From Allobosea sp039673065 (GTDB taxonomy: Bacteria; Pseudomonadota; Alphaproteobacteria; Rhizobiales; Beijerinckiaceae): DNA of 64,000 nucleotides. Positions 45,591 to 54,290 of the stretch are shown here, one piece after another. The stretch lies in the NCBI RefSeq assembly GCF_039673065.1, contig NZ_JBDJKW010000009.1:62001-126000 (forward strand), read 5' to 3'. The position numbers and the translations under genes are program-made. The notes under the pieces are model-generated. The model worked only from the letters and a program-made list of their open reading frames with translations, did no database searches and had not been told where the DNA came from. Every line of letters starts with the position of its first letter. Within the stretch, counting starts at the first letter, position 1.

Positions 45591-45728
45591 GACGTCGCGC
45601 TCTTAGCAGATCGATCCGGGGCATGTCGCGGGCGTTCTTGACAATGCCGCTGCGCGCGTGTGCTTAACCGCCCAAATTCTTTGCGCGCCCGAACGCGGCC
45701 CGCACGCATGCCCGGAAAGTCTGATCCC

Positions 45729-47513
45729 GTGACCTTGCATCGCTACCGCTCCCACACCTGCGCCGCGCTTCGTGACAGCGACATCGGCGCGACCGTGCGT
45801 CTCTCCGGCTGGTGCCACCGCATCCGCGACCACGGCGGCGTGCTGTTCATCGATCTGCGCGACCATTACGGCCTGACGCAGGTGGTGGTGGATCCGGATT
45901 CGCCGGCCTTCGCCGATGCCGAGAAGGTCCGCTCGGAGTGGGTCATCCGCATCGACGGCAAGGTCAAGGCGCGTCTCGAGGGCACCGAGAACCCGAACCT
46001 CGCCACTGGCGCGATCGAGGTCTTCGCCACCGGCCTTGAAGTGCTCGGCCCGGCGGCCGAACTGCCGCTGCCGGTGTTCGGCGATCTCGAATACCCTGAG
46101 GACACCCGCCTGAAGTACCGCTTCCTCGACCTGCGCCGCGAGAAGCTGCACAGCAACATCATGCTGCGCACCAAGGTGATCGACTCGCTGCGCCAGCGCA
46201 TGAAGTCGTCGGGCTTCTCGGAGTTCCAGACGCCGATCCTGACCGCGTCGAGCCCCGAGGGCGCGCGCGACTTCCTGGTGCCGAGCCGCCTGCATCCGGG
46301 CCATTTCTACGCGCTGCCGCAGGCGCCACAGCAGTACAAGCAGCTGCTGATGATGGCGGGCTTCGACCGCTACTTCCAGATCGCGCCCTGCTTCCGCGAC
46401 GAGGATCCGCGCGCCGACCGCCTGCCGGGCGAGTTCTACCAGCTCGACGTCGAGATGAGCTTCGTCGAGCAGGACGATGTCTTCCGCACCATGGAGCCGG
46501 TGATCGCCGGGGTGTTCGAGGAGTTCGGCGGCGGCAAGAGCGTCACCAAGAACTGGCCGCGCATCCCCTATGCCGAGTCGATCCGCAAATACGGCTCCGA
46601 CAAGCCGGACCTGCGCAACCCGATCGAGATGCAGGACGTCTCCGAGCATTTCCGTGGCTCGGGCTTCAAGATCTTCGCGCGCATCCTCGAGGGCGAGAAG
46701 AACCGCGTCTGGGCGATCCCCGGGCCGAAGGGCGGCAGCAGAGCCTTCTGCGACCGGATGAACTCCTGGGCGCAGGGCGAGGGCCAGCCCGGCCTCGGTT
46801 ACCTGATGGTCAAGGAAGACGGCGAGGGCCAGGGGCCGATCGCCAACAACATCGGCCCGGAGCGCGTCGCGGCGATCGTGACGCAGCTCGGCCTCCAGGG
46901 CGGCGACGCCTGCTTCTTCGTCGCGGGCGACCCTGACAAGTTCTACAAGTTCGCCGGCGCGGCGCGGAACAAGGTCGGCGCCGATCTCGGCCTGATCGAC
47001 GAGAACGCCTTCGCCTTCGCCTGGATCGTCGACTTCCCGATGTTCGAGTACAACGAGGACGAGAAGAAGATCGATTTCTCGCACAACCCCTTCTCCATGC
47101 CGCAGGGCGGGCTGAAGGCGCTGACCGAGGAGGATCCGCTCTCGCTCAAGGCGTTCCAGTACGACATCGCCTGCAACGGCTACGAGCTGGCCTCCGGCGG
47201 CATCCGCAACCACAGGCCGGAAGCGATGGTGAAGGCCTTCGAGATCGCCGGCTATGGCGAGGAGACGGTGGTCGAGCGCTTCGGCGGCATGTACCGCGCC
47301 TTCCAGTACGGCGCCCCGCCGCATGGCGGCATGGCGGCCGGCATCGACCGCATCATCATGCTGCTGGCGGGCGCGACGAACCTGCGCGAGGTCGCGCTGT
47401 TCCCGATGAACCAGCAGGCGGTCGACTTGCTGATGGGCGCGCCGGCTCCGGCGACCCCGAAGCAGCTGCGCGAGGCGCATCTGCGGGTCAACCTGCCCGA
47501 GAAGAACGGCTGA
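45729..47513 (+). CDS. aspS: Aspartyl-tRNA synthetase
   Basis: A class II synthetase of about 594 aa. The N-terminal OB domain (HRYRSHTCAALRDSDIGATV, GVLFIDLRDHYGLTQVVVDP) binds the anticodon. Motif 2 is FRDEDPRADRLPGEFYQLD and motif 3 is GGMAAGIDRIIML; the bacterial GAD insert lies between them. The start is set at GTG 45729 after GGAAAG; ATG 45708 and TTG 45735 are alternatives. I see no gatCAB genes in the window, so whether it also charges tRNA-Asn cannot be judged. Two small lipoprotein genes follow closely. Confidence 0.95.
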   Translation: MTLHRYRSHTCAALRDSDIGATVRLSGWCHRIRDHGGVLFIDLRDHYGLTQVVVDPDSPAFADAEKVRSEWVIRIDGKVKARLEGTENPNLATGAIEVFATGLEVLGPAAELPLPVFGDLEYPEDTRLKYRFLDLRREKLHSNIMLRTKVIDSLRQRMKSSGFSEFQTPILTASSPEGARDFLVPSRLHPGHFYALPQAPQQYKQLLMMAGFDRYFQIAPCFRDEDPRADRLPGEFYQLDVEMSFVEQDDVFRTMEPVIAGVFEEFGGGKSVTKNWPRIPYAESIRKYGSDKPDLRNPIEMQDVSEHFRGSGFKIFARILEGEKNRVWAIPGPKGGSRAFCDRMNSWAQGEGQPGLGYLMVKEDGEGQGPIANNIGPERVAAIVTQLGLQGGDACFFVAGDPDKFYKFAGAARNKVGADLGLIDENAFAFAWIVDFPMFEYNEDEKKIDFSHNPFSMPQGGLKALTEEDPLSLKAFQYDIACNGYELASGGIRNHRPEAMVKAFEIAGYGEETVVERFGGMYRAFQYGAPPHGGMAAGIDRIIMLLAGATNLREVALFPMNQQAVDLLMGAPAPATPKQLREAHLRVNLPEKNG

Positions 47514-47518
47514 TCCCG

Positions 47519-47890
47519 ATGACCGGCCGGTTCGTCCTGCGCCGCCTGGCGCCCGCTCTGCTGCTCGCACCGGCGCTGTCGGCCTGCGTCGCCACCTCGG
47601 GCAATCCGAGCGCGACGCGGGCGACCGCGCTCGCCGAGGTCGTCTCCCGCGCCGGCGCCTGCAATGCCGGGCGCCCGCGCGCCAACACGCTGGAGCGTTT
47701 CCTCCAGGCCGAGCGCGAGCACGGCGCCACGCCCGAGCAGATCGCCCGCGCCCGCTCCGCCTATGTCGCGGTCTCGGAAGCCGAGACGATCAACCAGTCG
47801 GTCAAGCCGCAGGGCTGCACGGCGGAGGAGCGCGCGACCTTGCGCCAGCGCATGATCGCGGTGCGCGCAGGCGAATTCGGAGCGCTCTGA
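47519..47890 (+). CDS. Small lipoprotein, paralogue A
   Basis: A 123-aa protein with a lipobox (ALSAC) about residue 23. The mature part has two further cysteines (GACNAG and PQGCTAEE) that could form a disulfide. It starts five bases after aspS. Its core aligns with the next gene product: SRAGACNAGR/SRAYDCGLRV, RSAYVAVSEAETINQSVKPQGC/NAAYAVKSYNAPKRC. The pair therefore looks like an old tandem duplication. Function unknown. Confidence 0.72.
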   Translation: MTGRFVLRRLAPALLLAPALSACVATSGNPSATRATALAEVVSRAGACNAGRPRANTLERFLQAEREHGATPEQIARARSAYVAVSEAETINQSVKPQGCTAEERATLRQRMIAVRAGEFGAL

Positions 47891-47896
47891 CGAGCC

Positions 47897-48196
47897 ATGC
47901 CGCGCCCGCGCTTCGTCACGGCGTGCCTGCCCGCCTGCCTGCTCGCCGGCTGCACCTCCGTGGCCGGGCCGGCGCCGGGCACGGTCGAGTTCCGGGCGGC
48001 GCAGGTCTCGCGCGCCTATGATTGCGGCCTCAGGGTCGACCGCGCCGGCGTGATCGCCGGCCTGCCCCAGGCGGAGCGCCGCCGCTTCGTCCTGGCCAAC
48101 GCCGCCTACGCGGTGAAGTCCTACAACGCGCCCAAGCGCTGCGAGAGCGGCGAGCGCGAGACGCTCCAGCTGGCGCTCCGGCCGGCCCGGCGCTGA
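47897..48196 (+). CDS. Small lipoprotein, paralogue B
   Basis: A 99-aa lipoprotein with lipobox LLAGC near residue 19 and two mature-part cysteines (YDCGLR, PKRCESGE) matching those of the gene just upstream. It begins six bases after its paralogue. The family is unknown to me; small two-cysteine lipoproteins of this kind are found in rhizobial envelopes. Confidence 0.7.
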   Translation: MPRPRFVTACLPACLLAGCTSVAGPAPGTVEFRAAQVSRAYDCGLRVDRAGVIAGLPQAERRRFVLANAAYAVKSYNAPKRCESGERETLQLALRPARR

Positions 48197-48229
48197 TTTC
48201 CGCTTGCCTGCCCGGCCCATCCCGCGCAC

Positions 48230-49147
48230 ATGCGCAGCATGATGTCCCGCGCCGCCGAGATCACCGCGATCGTCGTCTCCTTCGACAGTGCGGCCGTGCT
48301 GCCCGCCTGCCTCGCCGCGCTGGCGGCGGAGGGCGTTCCCGCCATCGTCGTCGACAATGCCAGCGGCGACGGCTCGGCCGAGATCGCCGAGCGGGCCGGG
48401 GCGACGGTGCTGCGTAACGCCCGCAACGAAGGCTATGGCCGCGGCAACAACCGCGGCGTGCGCGCGGCGACGACGCCCTTCGTGCTCATCGTCAATCCCG
48501 ATCTCGAGATCGCGCCGGGCGCGGTCGCGGCGCTGCTGGCGGCGGCCGAGGCCTATCCCGACGCGGCCGCGCTGGCGCCGCGCATCATCGAGCCCTCGGG
48601 CCGCGTCTTCCTGCAGCCGCGCTCGCTGCTCTCGCCGCCGCATCTCAACCTGCCTGGCCGCATGGTCCTGCCCGAGGGCGATGCCTGCCTGCCATTCCTC
48701 TCCGGCGCCTGCCTGCTGCTGCGTCGCGAGGTCTTCCTCGGCCTCGGCGGCTTCGATCCGGCGATCTTCCTGTTCTACGAGGACGACGATCTCTGCCGCC
48801 GGCTGCGCGATGCCGACCACGCCCTCGTCCATGTCGATGCGGCGAGCGCCCGCCACGGGCGCGGCCGCTCGACCGCGCCGTCGCCGCAGCGCCGCTTCAC
48901 CGCGCGCTGGCATCTGGCCTGGTCGGAATACCATGTGCGGCGCGCCTACGGCCTGCCGCTGCCGGGGTTAGGGCCGATTGCCACCAACCTGCTCAAGGCG
49001 GCGGGCTATGGGCTGATCGCCAAGCGCGACAAGATGATGGCGCATGCGGGCTCGGCCGCCGGCGCGCTCGCGGCGCGCCGGGGCCAGAGCGCGCTGGCGC
49101 GGCAGGGCCTGGACACGGCGCCGGAGCAGGGGGGCGAGGCATCGTGA
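48230..49147 (+). CDS. Glycosyltransferase family 2 (rhamnosyltransferase-like)
   Basis: A 305-aa GT-A fold enzyme. It has ITAIVVSFDSAAVLPACLAA, VVDNASGDGSAEIA, RNEGYGRGNNRGV, the DxD-like VNPDLEIAPGAV and the acceptor loop FLFYEDDDLCRRLRDA. This matches WbbL-type rhamnosyl or related transferases that add sugars to lipopolysaccharide or exopolysaccharide. ATGs at 48230, 48239 and 48242 are possible. It overlaps the acyltransferase gene by four bases (GTGA), forming a glycan-decoration pair. Confidence 0.87.
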   Translation: MRSMMSRAAEITAIVVSFDSAAVLPACLAALAAEGVPAIVVDNASGDGSAEIAERAGATVLRNARNEGYGRGNNRGVRAATTPFVLIVNPDLEIAPGAVAALLAAAEAYPDAAALAPRIIEPSGRVFLQPRSLLSPPHLNLPGRMVLPEGDACLPFLSGACLLLRREVFLGLGGFDPAIFLFYEDDDLCRRLRDADHALVHVDAASARHGRGRSTAPSPQRRFTARWHLAWSEYHVRRAYGLPLPGLGPIATNLLKAAGYGLIAKRDKMMAHAGSAAGALAARRGQSALARQGLDTAPEQGGEAS

Positions 49148-50202
49148 CGGACCTGTTCCGGAGCGCCAACGTCGCCGACGGGCTGGCGGCACCGCACAAT
49201 CATTTCGGCCTGCTGCGCCTGCTGCTGGCGCTCGCGGTGGTGGTCTCGCATGCGGTCAGCGTCACGACCGGCCATGTCACGGACGAGCCGCTGGTCGCCT
49301 CGACCGGCTTCTCGCTCGGCGAACATGCGGTGAACGGCTTCTTCGGCATCTCGGGCTTCCTGGTGACGATGAGCTTCGCCCAGCGCGGCTGGCGCGACTA
49401 TGTCGTGGCGCGTGCGTTGCGCATCGCGCCCGGCCTGATCGCGGCGACGCTGGTGGTCTCGCTGCTGCTCGGCAGCGCCTTCACCCGCATGGATCTCGGC
49501 GCCTACCTCGCCGATACCGAGCTATGGCGCTTCATCTGGCGCACGCTGACCACCTTCAAGAGCTCTGCGCCGCTGCCCGGCGTGTTCCAGGACAATCCGC
49601 TGCAGTTCCCGATGGGGACGGTGTGGACGCTGAAATACGAGACGATCTGCTATGGCGGCGTGCTGGCGCTGGGGCTCGCCGGCCTGCTGCTGAACCGGCG
49701 CCTGGCGCTGCTGGTCTGGGCGCTGCTGGTGGTCGCGACCATCGCCCGCGAGGTCGTCGACGCCGAAGGGCCGAAATCGGTCGAGACAATGCTTCGCCTG
49801 CCGCTGATCTTCTATACGGGCGGGCTGATCTATCTCTGGCGCGAGCGGGTGCCGCTCTCGCTGGCGGGCCTCGCCGTCGCGATGGTGCTGACGGCGCTGC
49901 TGTCGGCGACGCCAGCCTACAAGGCGGCGCTCTATGTCGTGACCGCCTGGGGCGTGCTGGTGCTGGCCATGGCGGCGGTGCTGACCGGCTGGCGCAGCGA
50001 GCCGCCGGCCGATCTCTCCTATGGCGTCTATCTCTATGGCTGGCCGATCCAGCAGAGCTTCGTCGCCCTGTTCCCGACCGCGGCGGCGCTGACGCTGTTC
50101 CTGCCGTCGCTCGTCGTGACCGTCCTGGTCGCGGCGGCCTCCTGGTACTGGGTCGAGAAGCCGGCGCTCGGCCTCAAGCGCCGGCTGATGGGCCGTCGCT
50201 GA
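49144..50202 (+). CDS. Acyltransferase 3 family membrane protein (OafA/ExoZ type)
   Basis: A 352-aa protein with about ten membrane helices. It starts with the typical HFGLLRLLLALAVVVSHAV, in which the histidine-containing RxxxAxxVxxxH pattern marks the family, then FFGISGFLVTMSF and RALRIAPGLI. The end resembles the usual SYWWVEKP (SWYWVEKPAL). It O-acylates sugars of surface glycans. It begins with GTG inside the stop of the GT2 gene and its last 29 bases overlap the convergent acetyltransferase gene. Confidence 0.9.
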   Translation: MTDLFRSANVADGLAAPHNHFGLLRLLLALAVVVSHAVSVTTGHVTDEPLVASTGFSLGEHAVNGFFGISGFLVTMSFAQRGWRDYVVARALRIAPGLIAATLVVSLLLGSAFTRMDLGAYLADTELWRFIWRTLTTFKSSAPLPGVFQDNPLQFPMGTVWTLKYETICYGGVLALGLAGLLLNRRLALLVWALLVVATIAREVVDAEGPKSVETMLRLPLIFYTGGLIYLWRERVPLSLAGLAVAMVLTALLSATPAYKAALYVVTAWGVLVLAMAAVLTGWRSEPPADLSYGVYLYGWPIQQSFVALFPTAAALTLFLPSLVVTVLVAAASWYWVEKPALGLKRRLMGRR

Positions 50203-50878
50203 GCGCGGCGACGAAGGCGTCGACGCGGTCCGACATCAGCAGGGGCAGCAGCGGCGCGATCCGCTCCGGCGGCAGATCCCACCAGCGCGTTTCCAACAGC
50301 CGCTCGATCTGCGCCTCCGGCAGGCGCAGGCGCACCAGCCGGGCGGGATTGCCCGCGACGATGGCATAGGGCGGCACGTCGCGCGTGACCACGGCCCGTG
50401 CCGCCACCACGGCGCCGTGGCCGATGCTGACGCCGGACAGGATCATCGCCTGCGAGCCGAGCCAGACGTCATGGCCGATCGTCACGTCGCCGCGCGTGGC
50501 GTCGTGGCCGGTCATGCCCTTCGCCTGCGGAAACAGGCCGGGGAGAGCGGGGAAGGGATAGGTGGTGATCCATTCGGTGCGGTGGTTGCCGCCGAGCAGG
50601 ATCTCGACCTGGTCGGCGATCGAGCCGTAGCGGCCGATGGCGAGCCGCGCGCCGCTCTCCGGGAAGCGGACCTTGGGCCGCCCATAGGTATAGGCGCCGA
50701 CCGCGATCTGGCCGGGGCGCCGGGCGATCAGCCTGGCGAGATGCAGCCTGGTCTGGTTATGCGGATTGACCCAGCGGCTCAGAAAACGGCGAGGGCCGGT
50801 CGGGAGACCGGCCCACCAGCGCTGGAGGGCGTCCGGACGCCAGGCGGCGTCCGGTGCGATCGAAGGATCGGCTGGCAA
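50174..50878 (-). CDS. CatB-type hexapeptide-repeat acetyltransferase
   Basis: A 234-aa left-handed beta-helix enzyme. Repeats of the [LIV]GxxxX4 type are visible (LAIGRYGSIADQVEILLGG, VTIGHDVWLGSQAMILSGV, VSIGHGAVVAARAVVTRDV), with the conserved histidine in GNHRTEWITTYPF and the ending PYAIVAGNPARLVRLR. Such enzymes acetylate sugars or small molecules from acetyl-CoA. With the GT2 and acyltransferase genes it probably completes a surface-glycan modification cluster, though it lies on the opposite strand. Confidence 0.87.
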   Translation of the reverse strand: MPADPSIAPDAAWRPDALQRWWAGLPTGPRRFLSRWVNPHNQTRLHLARLIARRPGQIAVGAYTYGRPKVRFPESGARLAIGRYGSIADQVEILLGGNHRTEWITTYPFPALPGLFPQAKGMTGHDATRGDVTIGHDVWLGSQAMILSGVSIGHGAVVAARAVVTRDVPPYAIVAGNPARLVRLRLPEAQIERLLETRWWDLPPERIAPLLPLLMSDRVDAFVAALSDGPSAGA

Positions 50879-50888
50879 CGAGGCTCAC

Positions 50889-52730
50889 TCACTTCGCGTC
50901 GGCGGAGATGTCCACCTTATCGAAGATCTGGCTCGGCTCGTCCACGGTGATCACGTCGGCGAGGCCGAGGCCCGTCGGCGCCTTGGCGGTCGCCTTGACC
51001 GAGAGCGTGCCGGGCTTGGCGACGAAGCGGGCGACGGCATTGGCGAGCGCCTTGGCGCCGTCCGACGGGCCGAGGATTGAGGCCAGGCCGAGGCTGGCGA
51101 TGGCGCCGTACTGGGCGCGGACCTCCTCGGGCTTGCTTCCGGTCTTGCGCGCCTCGTTGGCGATCAGCTTGTCGGCGAGGCCGGTGTTCTCGACCTTGAT
51201 GTCGAGCGACTTGGCGCTGGCGCCGAGCAGGGCGACCTGGGCGAGGGCGAGATCGCCGGAGAAGACCTCCTTGCCGATATTGCCGAGCGTGCCGGTGGCG
51301 CTGATGCTGCCCATGCCGGCGCCGCCGATCGAGAGCGTGCGGATCGCCAGCTCCTTGGTCGCCTCCTGCCAGCCGAGGTCGAGCCCGGCCGAGAGGTCGA
51401 GGACCTTGTAGCCCATGGCGAGCAGGTCGCGCGCGGCCGGGTTGGTCGGGCTCTCGACGACCGGCACGGTGAGGCGGTCGATGGTCAGGCCGAGGCTGGT
51501 CGGGATGCCGTTGAGCTGCTCGCCGGCCTTGATCTCGAAGGTGCCGAGCCCGATCTGCATCGGCTCGCCGGCCGGGCGGCCGCGCTTTCCGTCCTGCGGG
51601 ACGGTCATCGAGATACCGGAGAGACGCACCTTGCCGAGCTTCGGAATGAAGCGGCGATAATCCGCCGTGCTCCACGAGAAATCGGGCTGCGAGAGCGAGG
51701 CCGTGATGTCGTTCAGCACGTTGCCGAAGGAGAAACCGGAATAGCCGATCGAGTCGATCGAGCCCTTGGCGCCGCCGGCGGCAAAGCGCATGCCCTCGAG
51801 GACGAGACCGGACTTGTCGGGCGTCTCCTCGCCGAAGGCGATGCGGGCGAAGGAGAACGACACGGCCTCGGGCTTGGCGCCGGGCTTCGGCGGGGCCTTC
51901 ATGTCCATGACGAGATCGCGCATCTCGCCGCTGCCGTAGTCGAAGGCCTGCAGCAGGCCGAACAGCGCGGTGGCGAGCTTGCGGTCCCGCTCGCGGGTGA
52001 CCTCCGGCTCTTCCTTGCTGTTGAGGTCCTTCGCCGCCTTGTCGGCCTGCTCGCCGAGGACGACGATGTCGGTCATCGCCTCGCTGAGCGGCACGGCGGT
52101 CGGGCGCCCCTTGAAGTCGCGGATGGTGTTGCGGCCGCCGGTGATCTTGCCGGACTCGCCGAGATCGAGCGCATAGCCCTCCTGCTCGAAGCGGCCGAGC
52201 AGCACCGCCATCGGCGCCTCGGTGCCGGGCGCGGCCTTCTCGCCGAAGACGCGGGCGATCTGGGTGAGGTCGAGCGTGTCGAAGCTGGTGCGCTTGATCT
52301 CGCCGGTCATCGGGTTGGGCCCGCCCTCGACCTTGATGCTGCCACCCGTCGATTCGCCGCGCGCGACGCGGCCGGCCTTGATGTCGCTGAAGCGGATGTC
52401 GCGATAGGTCGTGGTCTGCTTCTGCGTGCCGAAATCCTGCACCATCACCAGCGCCGGGGCGGTGATCTCGCTGGCGTCGAGCTTGCCGAGGCGGGCGACG
52501 GCGCTTTCGCCGCTGCCGCCCTGGACCAGAGCGAGGAAGCCGGCACGGTCGAGCGAGGTGCCCTTCACGTCGAGGCGCGGGAAGCTGAGGCTGAACTTGC
52601 CGAAGTCGAGCCGGACATTGTCGAGCTGGAGATCTGCGGCCGCCGCCGGGCCGGCGAGGCTGAAGAGGACGAGGCCCGCTGCGGGCAGCAGGCGAATTCC
52701 AAGCAGGGGATGGCCGGCCGGACGTGACAT
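50889..52730 (-). CDS. Large exported protein of unknown function
   Basis: A 613-aa protein with a signal peptide ending in GPAAAADLQ. The mature part is rich in short beta-strand-like segments and repeated 'L-D-x-G/A' phrases (LQLDNVRLDFGKFSLSFPRL, LDLTQIARVFGEKAAPG, LVLEGMRFAAGGAKGSID, LGLTIDRLTVPVVESP, LSISVKATAK-like end). The pattern loosely recalls AsmA-like or YdgA-like periplasmic proteins, but I do not recognise a defined domain. It has no C-terminal anchor. GGAG precedes the ATG. It lies ten bases upstream of nothing functional but next to the acetyltransferase gene on the same strand. Confidence 0.72.
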   Translation of the reverse strand: MSRPAGHPLLGIRLLPAAGLVLFSLAGPAAAADLQLDNVRLDFGKFSLSFPRLDVKGTSLDRAGFLALVQGGSGESAVARLGKLDASEITAPALVMVQDFGTQKQTTTYRDIRFSDIKAGRVARGESTGGSIKVEGGPNPMTGEIKRTSFDTLDLTQIARVFGEKAAPGTEAPMAVLLGRFEQEGYALDLGESGKITGGRNTIRDFKGRPTAVPLSEAMTDIVVLGEQADKAAKDLNSKEEPEVTRERDRKLATALFGLLQAFDYGSGEMRDLVMDMKAPPKPGAKPEAVSFSFARIAFGEETPDKSGLVLEGMRFAAGGAKGSIDSIGYSGFSFGNVLNDITASLSQPDFSWSTADYRRFIPKLGKVRLSGISMTVPQDGKRGRPAGEPMQIGLGTFEIKAGEQLNGIPTSLGLTIDRLTVPVVESPTNPAARDLLAMGYKVLDLSAGLDLGWQEATKELAIRTLSIGGAGMGSISATGTLGNIGKEVFSGDLALAQVALLGASAKSLDIKVENTGLADKLIANEARKTGSKPEEVRAQYGAIASLGLASILGPSDGAKALANAVARFVAKPGTLSVKATAKAPTGLGLADVITVDEPSQIFDKVDISADAK

Positions 52731-53018
52731 AAGAATCTCCTGAGACAAGGCACGGCGCCCTGTGCTGGTGATGCCAGGGCGCCACCCGGCCCTTGTCGGC
52801 GCGAGAGGCGGTTTCGCCGTGGCGGCCGCCGATCGTCCCGGCGCAGGGCGCGCGAAAGCGGCGGACCCTGACTCACCCGCGCGGCGAAAGGAAGGCCTGT
52901 GATGCGCCGCGGCATGCGCTTGACGTAGGCGCGCGCGATCGTGCCTTTGACGGGAGGCCGTCGCCGCGCCCGAACCGCGCCGCACGAGCCTTGCGAGACG
53001 AGGATGGAGGGCAGGCCG

Positions 53019-53507
53019 ATGCGTGCTTCGGGGCTGATGCGGGGATTCTGGGCCACGATGATCGCCTGTGTTCTGGCCGGGCTCGCGCCTGCGCAGATGC
53101 AGGCCAAGCAGCCCACGCAGCCCGCCGGGCTGGAGACGCTGACGATCGTCGCCAGCGGCGGTGCCCGCCACGATTTCCAGGTCGAGGTGATGCGCACGCC
53201 GGAGCAGCGGGCGCGCGGGCTGATGCACCGCCAGTTCCTGCCGGCCGACCGCGGCATGCTGTTCGATTTCGAGCGCAGCGAACCGGTGGCGATGTGGATG
53301 GAGAACACCTTCATCCCGCTCGACATGCTGTTCATCCGTGCCGACGGCTCGATCGCCCGCATCGCCGAGCGCACCGAGCCGCTCTCGCGCCGGACGATCC
53401 CCTCCGGCGAGCCGGTGCTCTCGGTGCTGGAGATCAATGGTGGCCTCTCCGAGAAGCTCGGCATCCGCGCCGGCGACCGGGTGGAGCACCCGCTCTTCAA
53501 GCGGTGA
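53019..53507 (+). CDS. DUF192 family exported protein
   Basis: A 162-aa protein with a signal peptide and a DUF192 barrel: FQVEVMRTPEQRARGLMHR, GMLFDFERSEPVAMWMENTF, IPLDMLFIRADGSI and SVLEINGGLSEKLGIRAGD. The family is widespread and of unknown function; it is often found next to cold-shock genes in rhizobia. The ATG at 53019 is eight bases after GGAGG; the ATG at 53004 is also possible. It is divergent from the large exported protein gene. Confidence 0.88.
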   Translation: MRASGLMRGFWATMIACVLAGLAPAQMQAKQPTQPAGLETLTIVASGGARHDFQVEVMRTPEQRARGLMHRQFLPADRGMLFDFERSEPVAMWMENTFIPLDMLFIRADGSIARIAERTEPLSRRTIPSGEPVLSVLEINGGLSEKLGIRAGDRVEHPLFKR

Positions 53508-53678
53508 GCCGATCCCGCTGGAACGGGTATCGCGCATTCCGACGCGTTGAAGCGTTCAGACTCCGCCCATCGCCTCTGAGCGGTCGAGGAACAATGTCGC
53601 GGCATCTGCATTGATCACCGCCACCACGTGGTCGCCCAGAACAGCCTGGGATGAAACCAGCAATGCTCGAGGCCTACC

Positions 53679-54074
53679 ATGCGCATCACTGCCGCAACCC
53701 TTGCCCTGTCGCTGATGGCCGGGGCCGCCTTTGCCCAGTCGGCGCCGACGCTGGCCCAGCCTCCCGTCTTCACCGAGGTCAATCAGGCCTCTGCCCTCGG
53801 CAGCAGCCTCAAGGGGCTCAACGTCCTGAATGCCGGCGATGAGAAGGTCGGCGAGATCGAGGATGTCGTGGTCGTCGGCAACACCCTGGCGTCCTACATC
53901 CTTTCCGTCGGCGGCTTCCTTGGCATGGGCACGCATTATGTCGCCGTCAGCCCGAATTCGATCGCCATCACCTGGGACGAGGCCGACAAGAAGTGGAATG
54001 CGCGCGTTAACGCGACGAAGGAACAGCTCAAGGCTGCGCCGCAGTTCAAGTATGAAGGCCGGTTCGCGAAGTAG
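53679..54074 (+). CDS. Exported PRC-barrel domain protein
   Basis: A 131-aa protein with a signal peptide (AGAAFAQS) and a PRC-barrel (about residues 40-110): SSLKGLNVLNAGDEKVGEIE, DVVVVGNTLASYILSVGGFL and THYVAVSPNSIAITWDE. PRC-barrels act in photosynthetic reaction centres, RimM and many envelope stress proteins of rhizobia; this exported version has no assigned role. GAGG precedes the ATG and a terminator follows, so it is a single-gene unit. Confidence 0.87.
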   Translation: MRITAATLALSLMAGAAFAQSAPTLAQPPVFTEVNQASALGSSLKGLNVLNAGDEKVGEIEDVVVVGNTLASYILSVGGFLGMGTHYVAVSPNSIAITWDEADKKWNARVNATKEQLKAAPQFKYEGRFAK

Positions 54075-54103
54075 TCCCGACCGACCAGTCACTCGAAGAC
54101 CTC

Positions 54104-54140
54104 GCCCCGCTGGCTCCGGCCGGCGGGGCTTTTCGTTGTT
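54104..54140 (+). terminator. Intrinsic terminator after the PRC-barrel gene
   Basis: Stem GCCCCGC/GCGGGGC (54104-54110 with 54123-54129) followed by TTTTCGTTGTTT. It cleanly separates the PRC-barrel gene from the atypical gene downstream. Confidence 0.87.
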
Positions 54141-54290
54141 TCGGTGCCCATATCGTCACGATACCTCGCCTCGGGAGATTGCGGCGTTCGGCTGGCGTCG
54201 ACGCGGCTTCCCCCATACGGGGCGTGTGCGATCCATTTGATCATGGCAGTCGTCACGGCGGTGGGGATGCGTGGCGAGGGCGAGCTGGCG

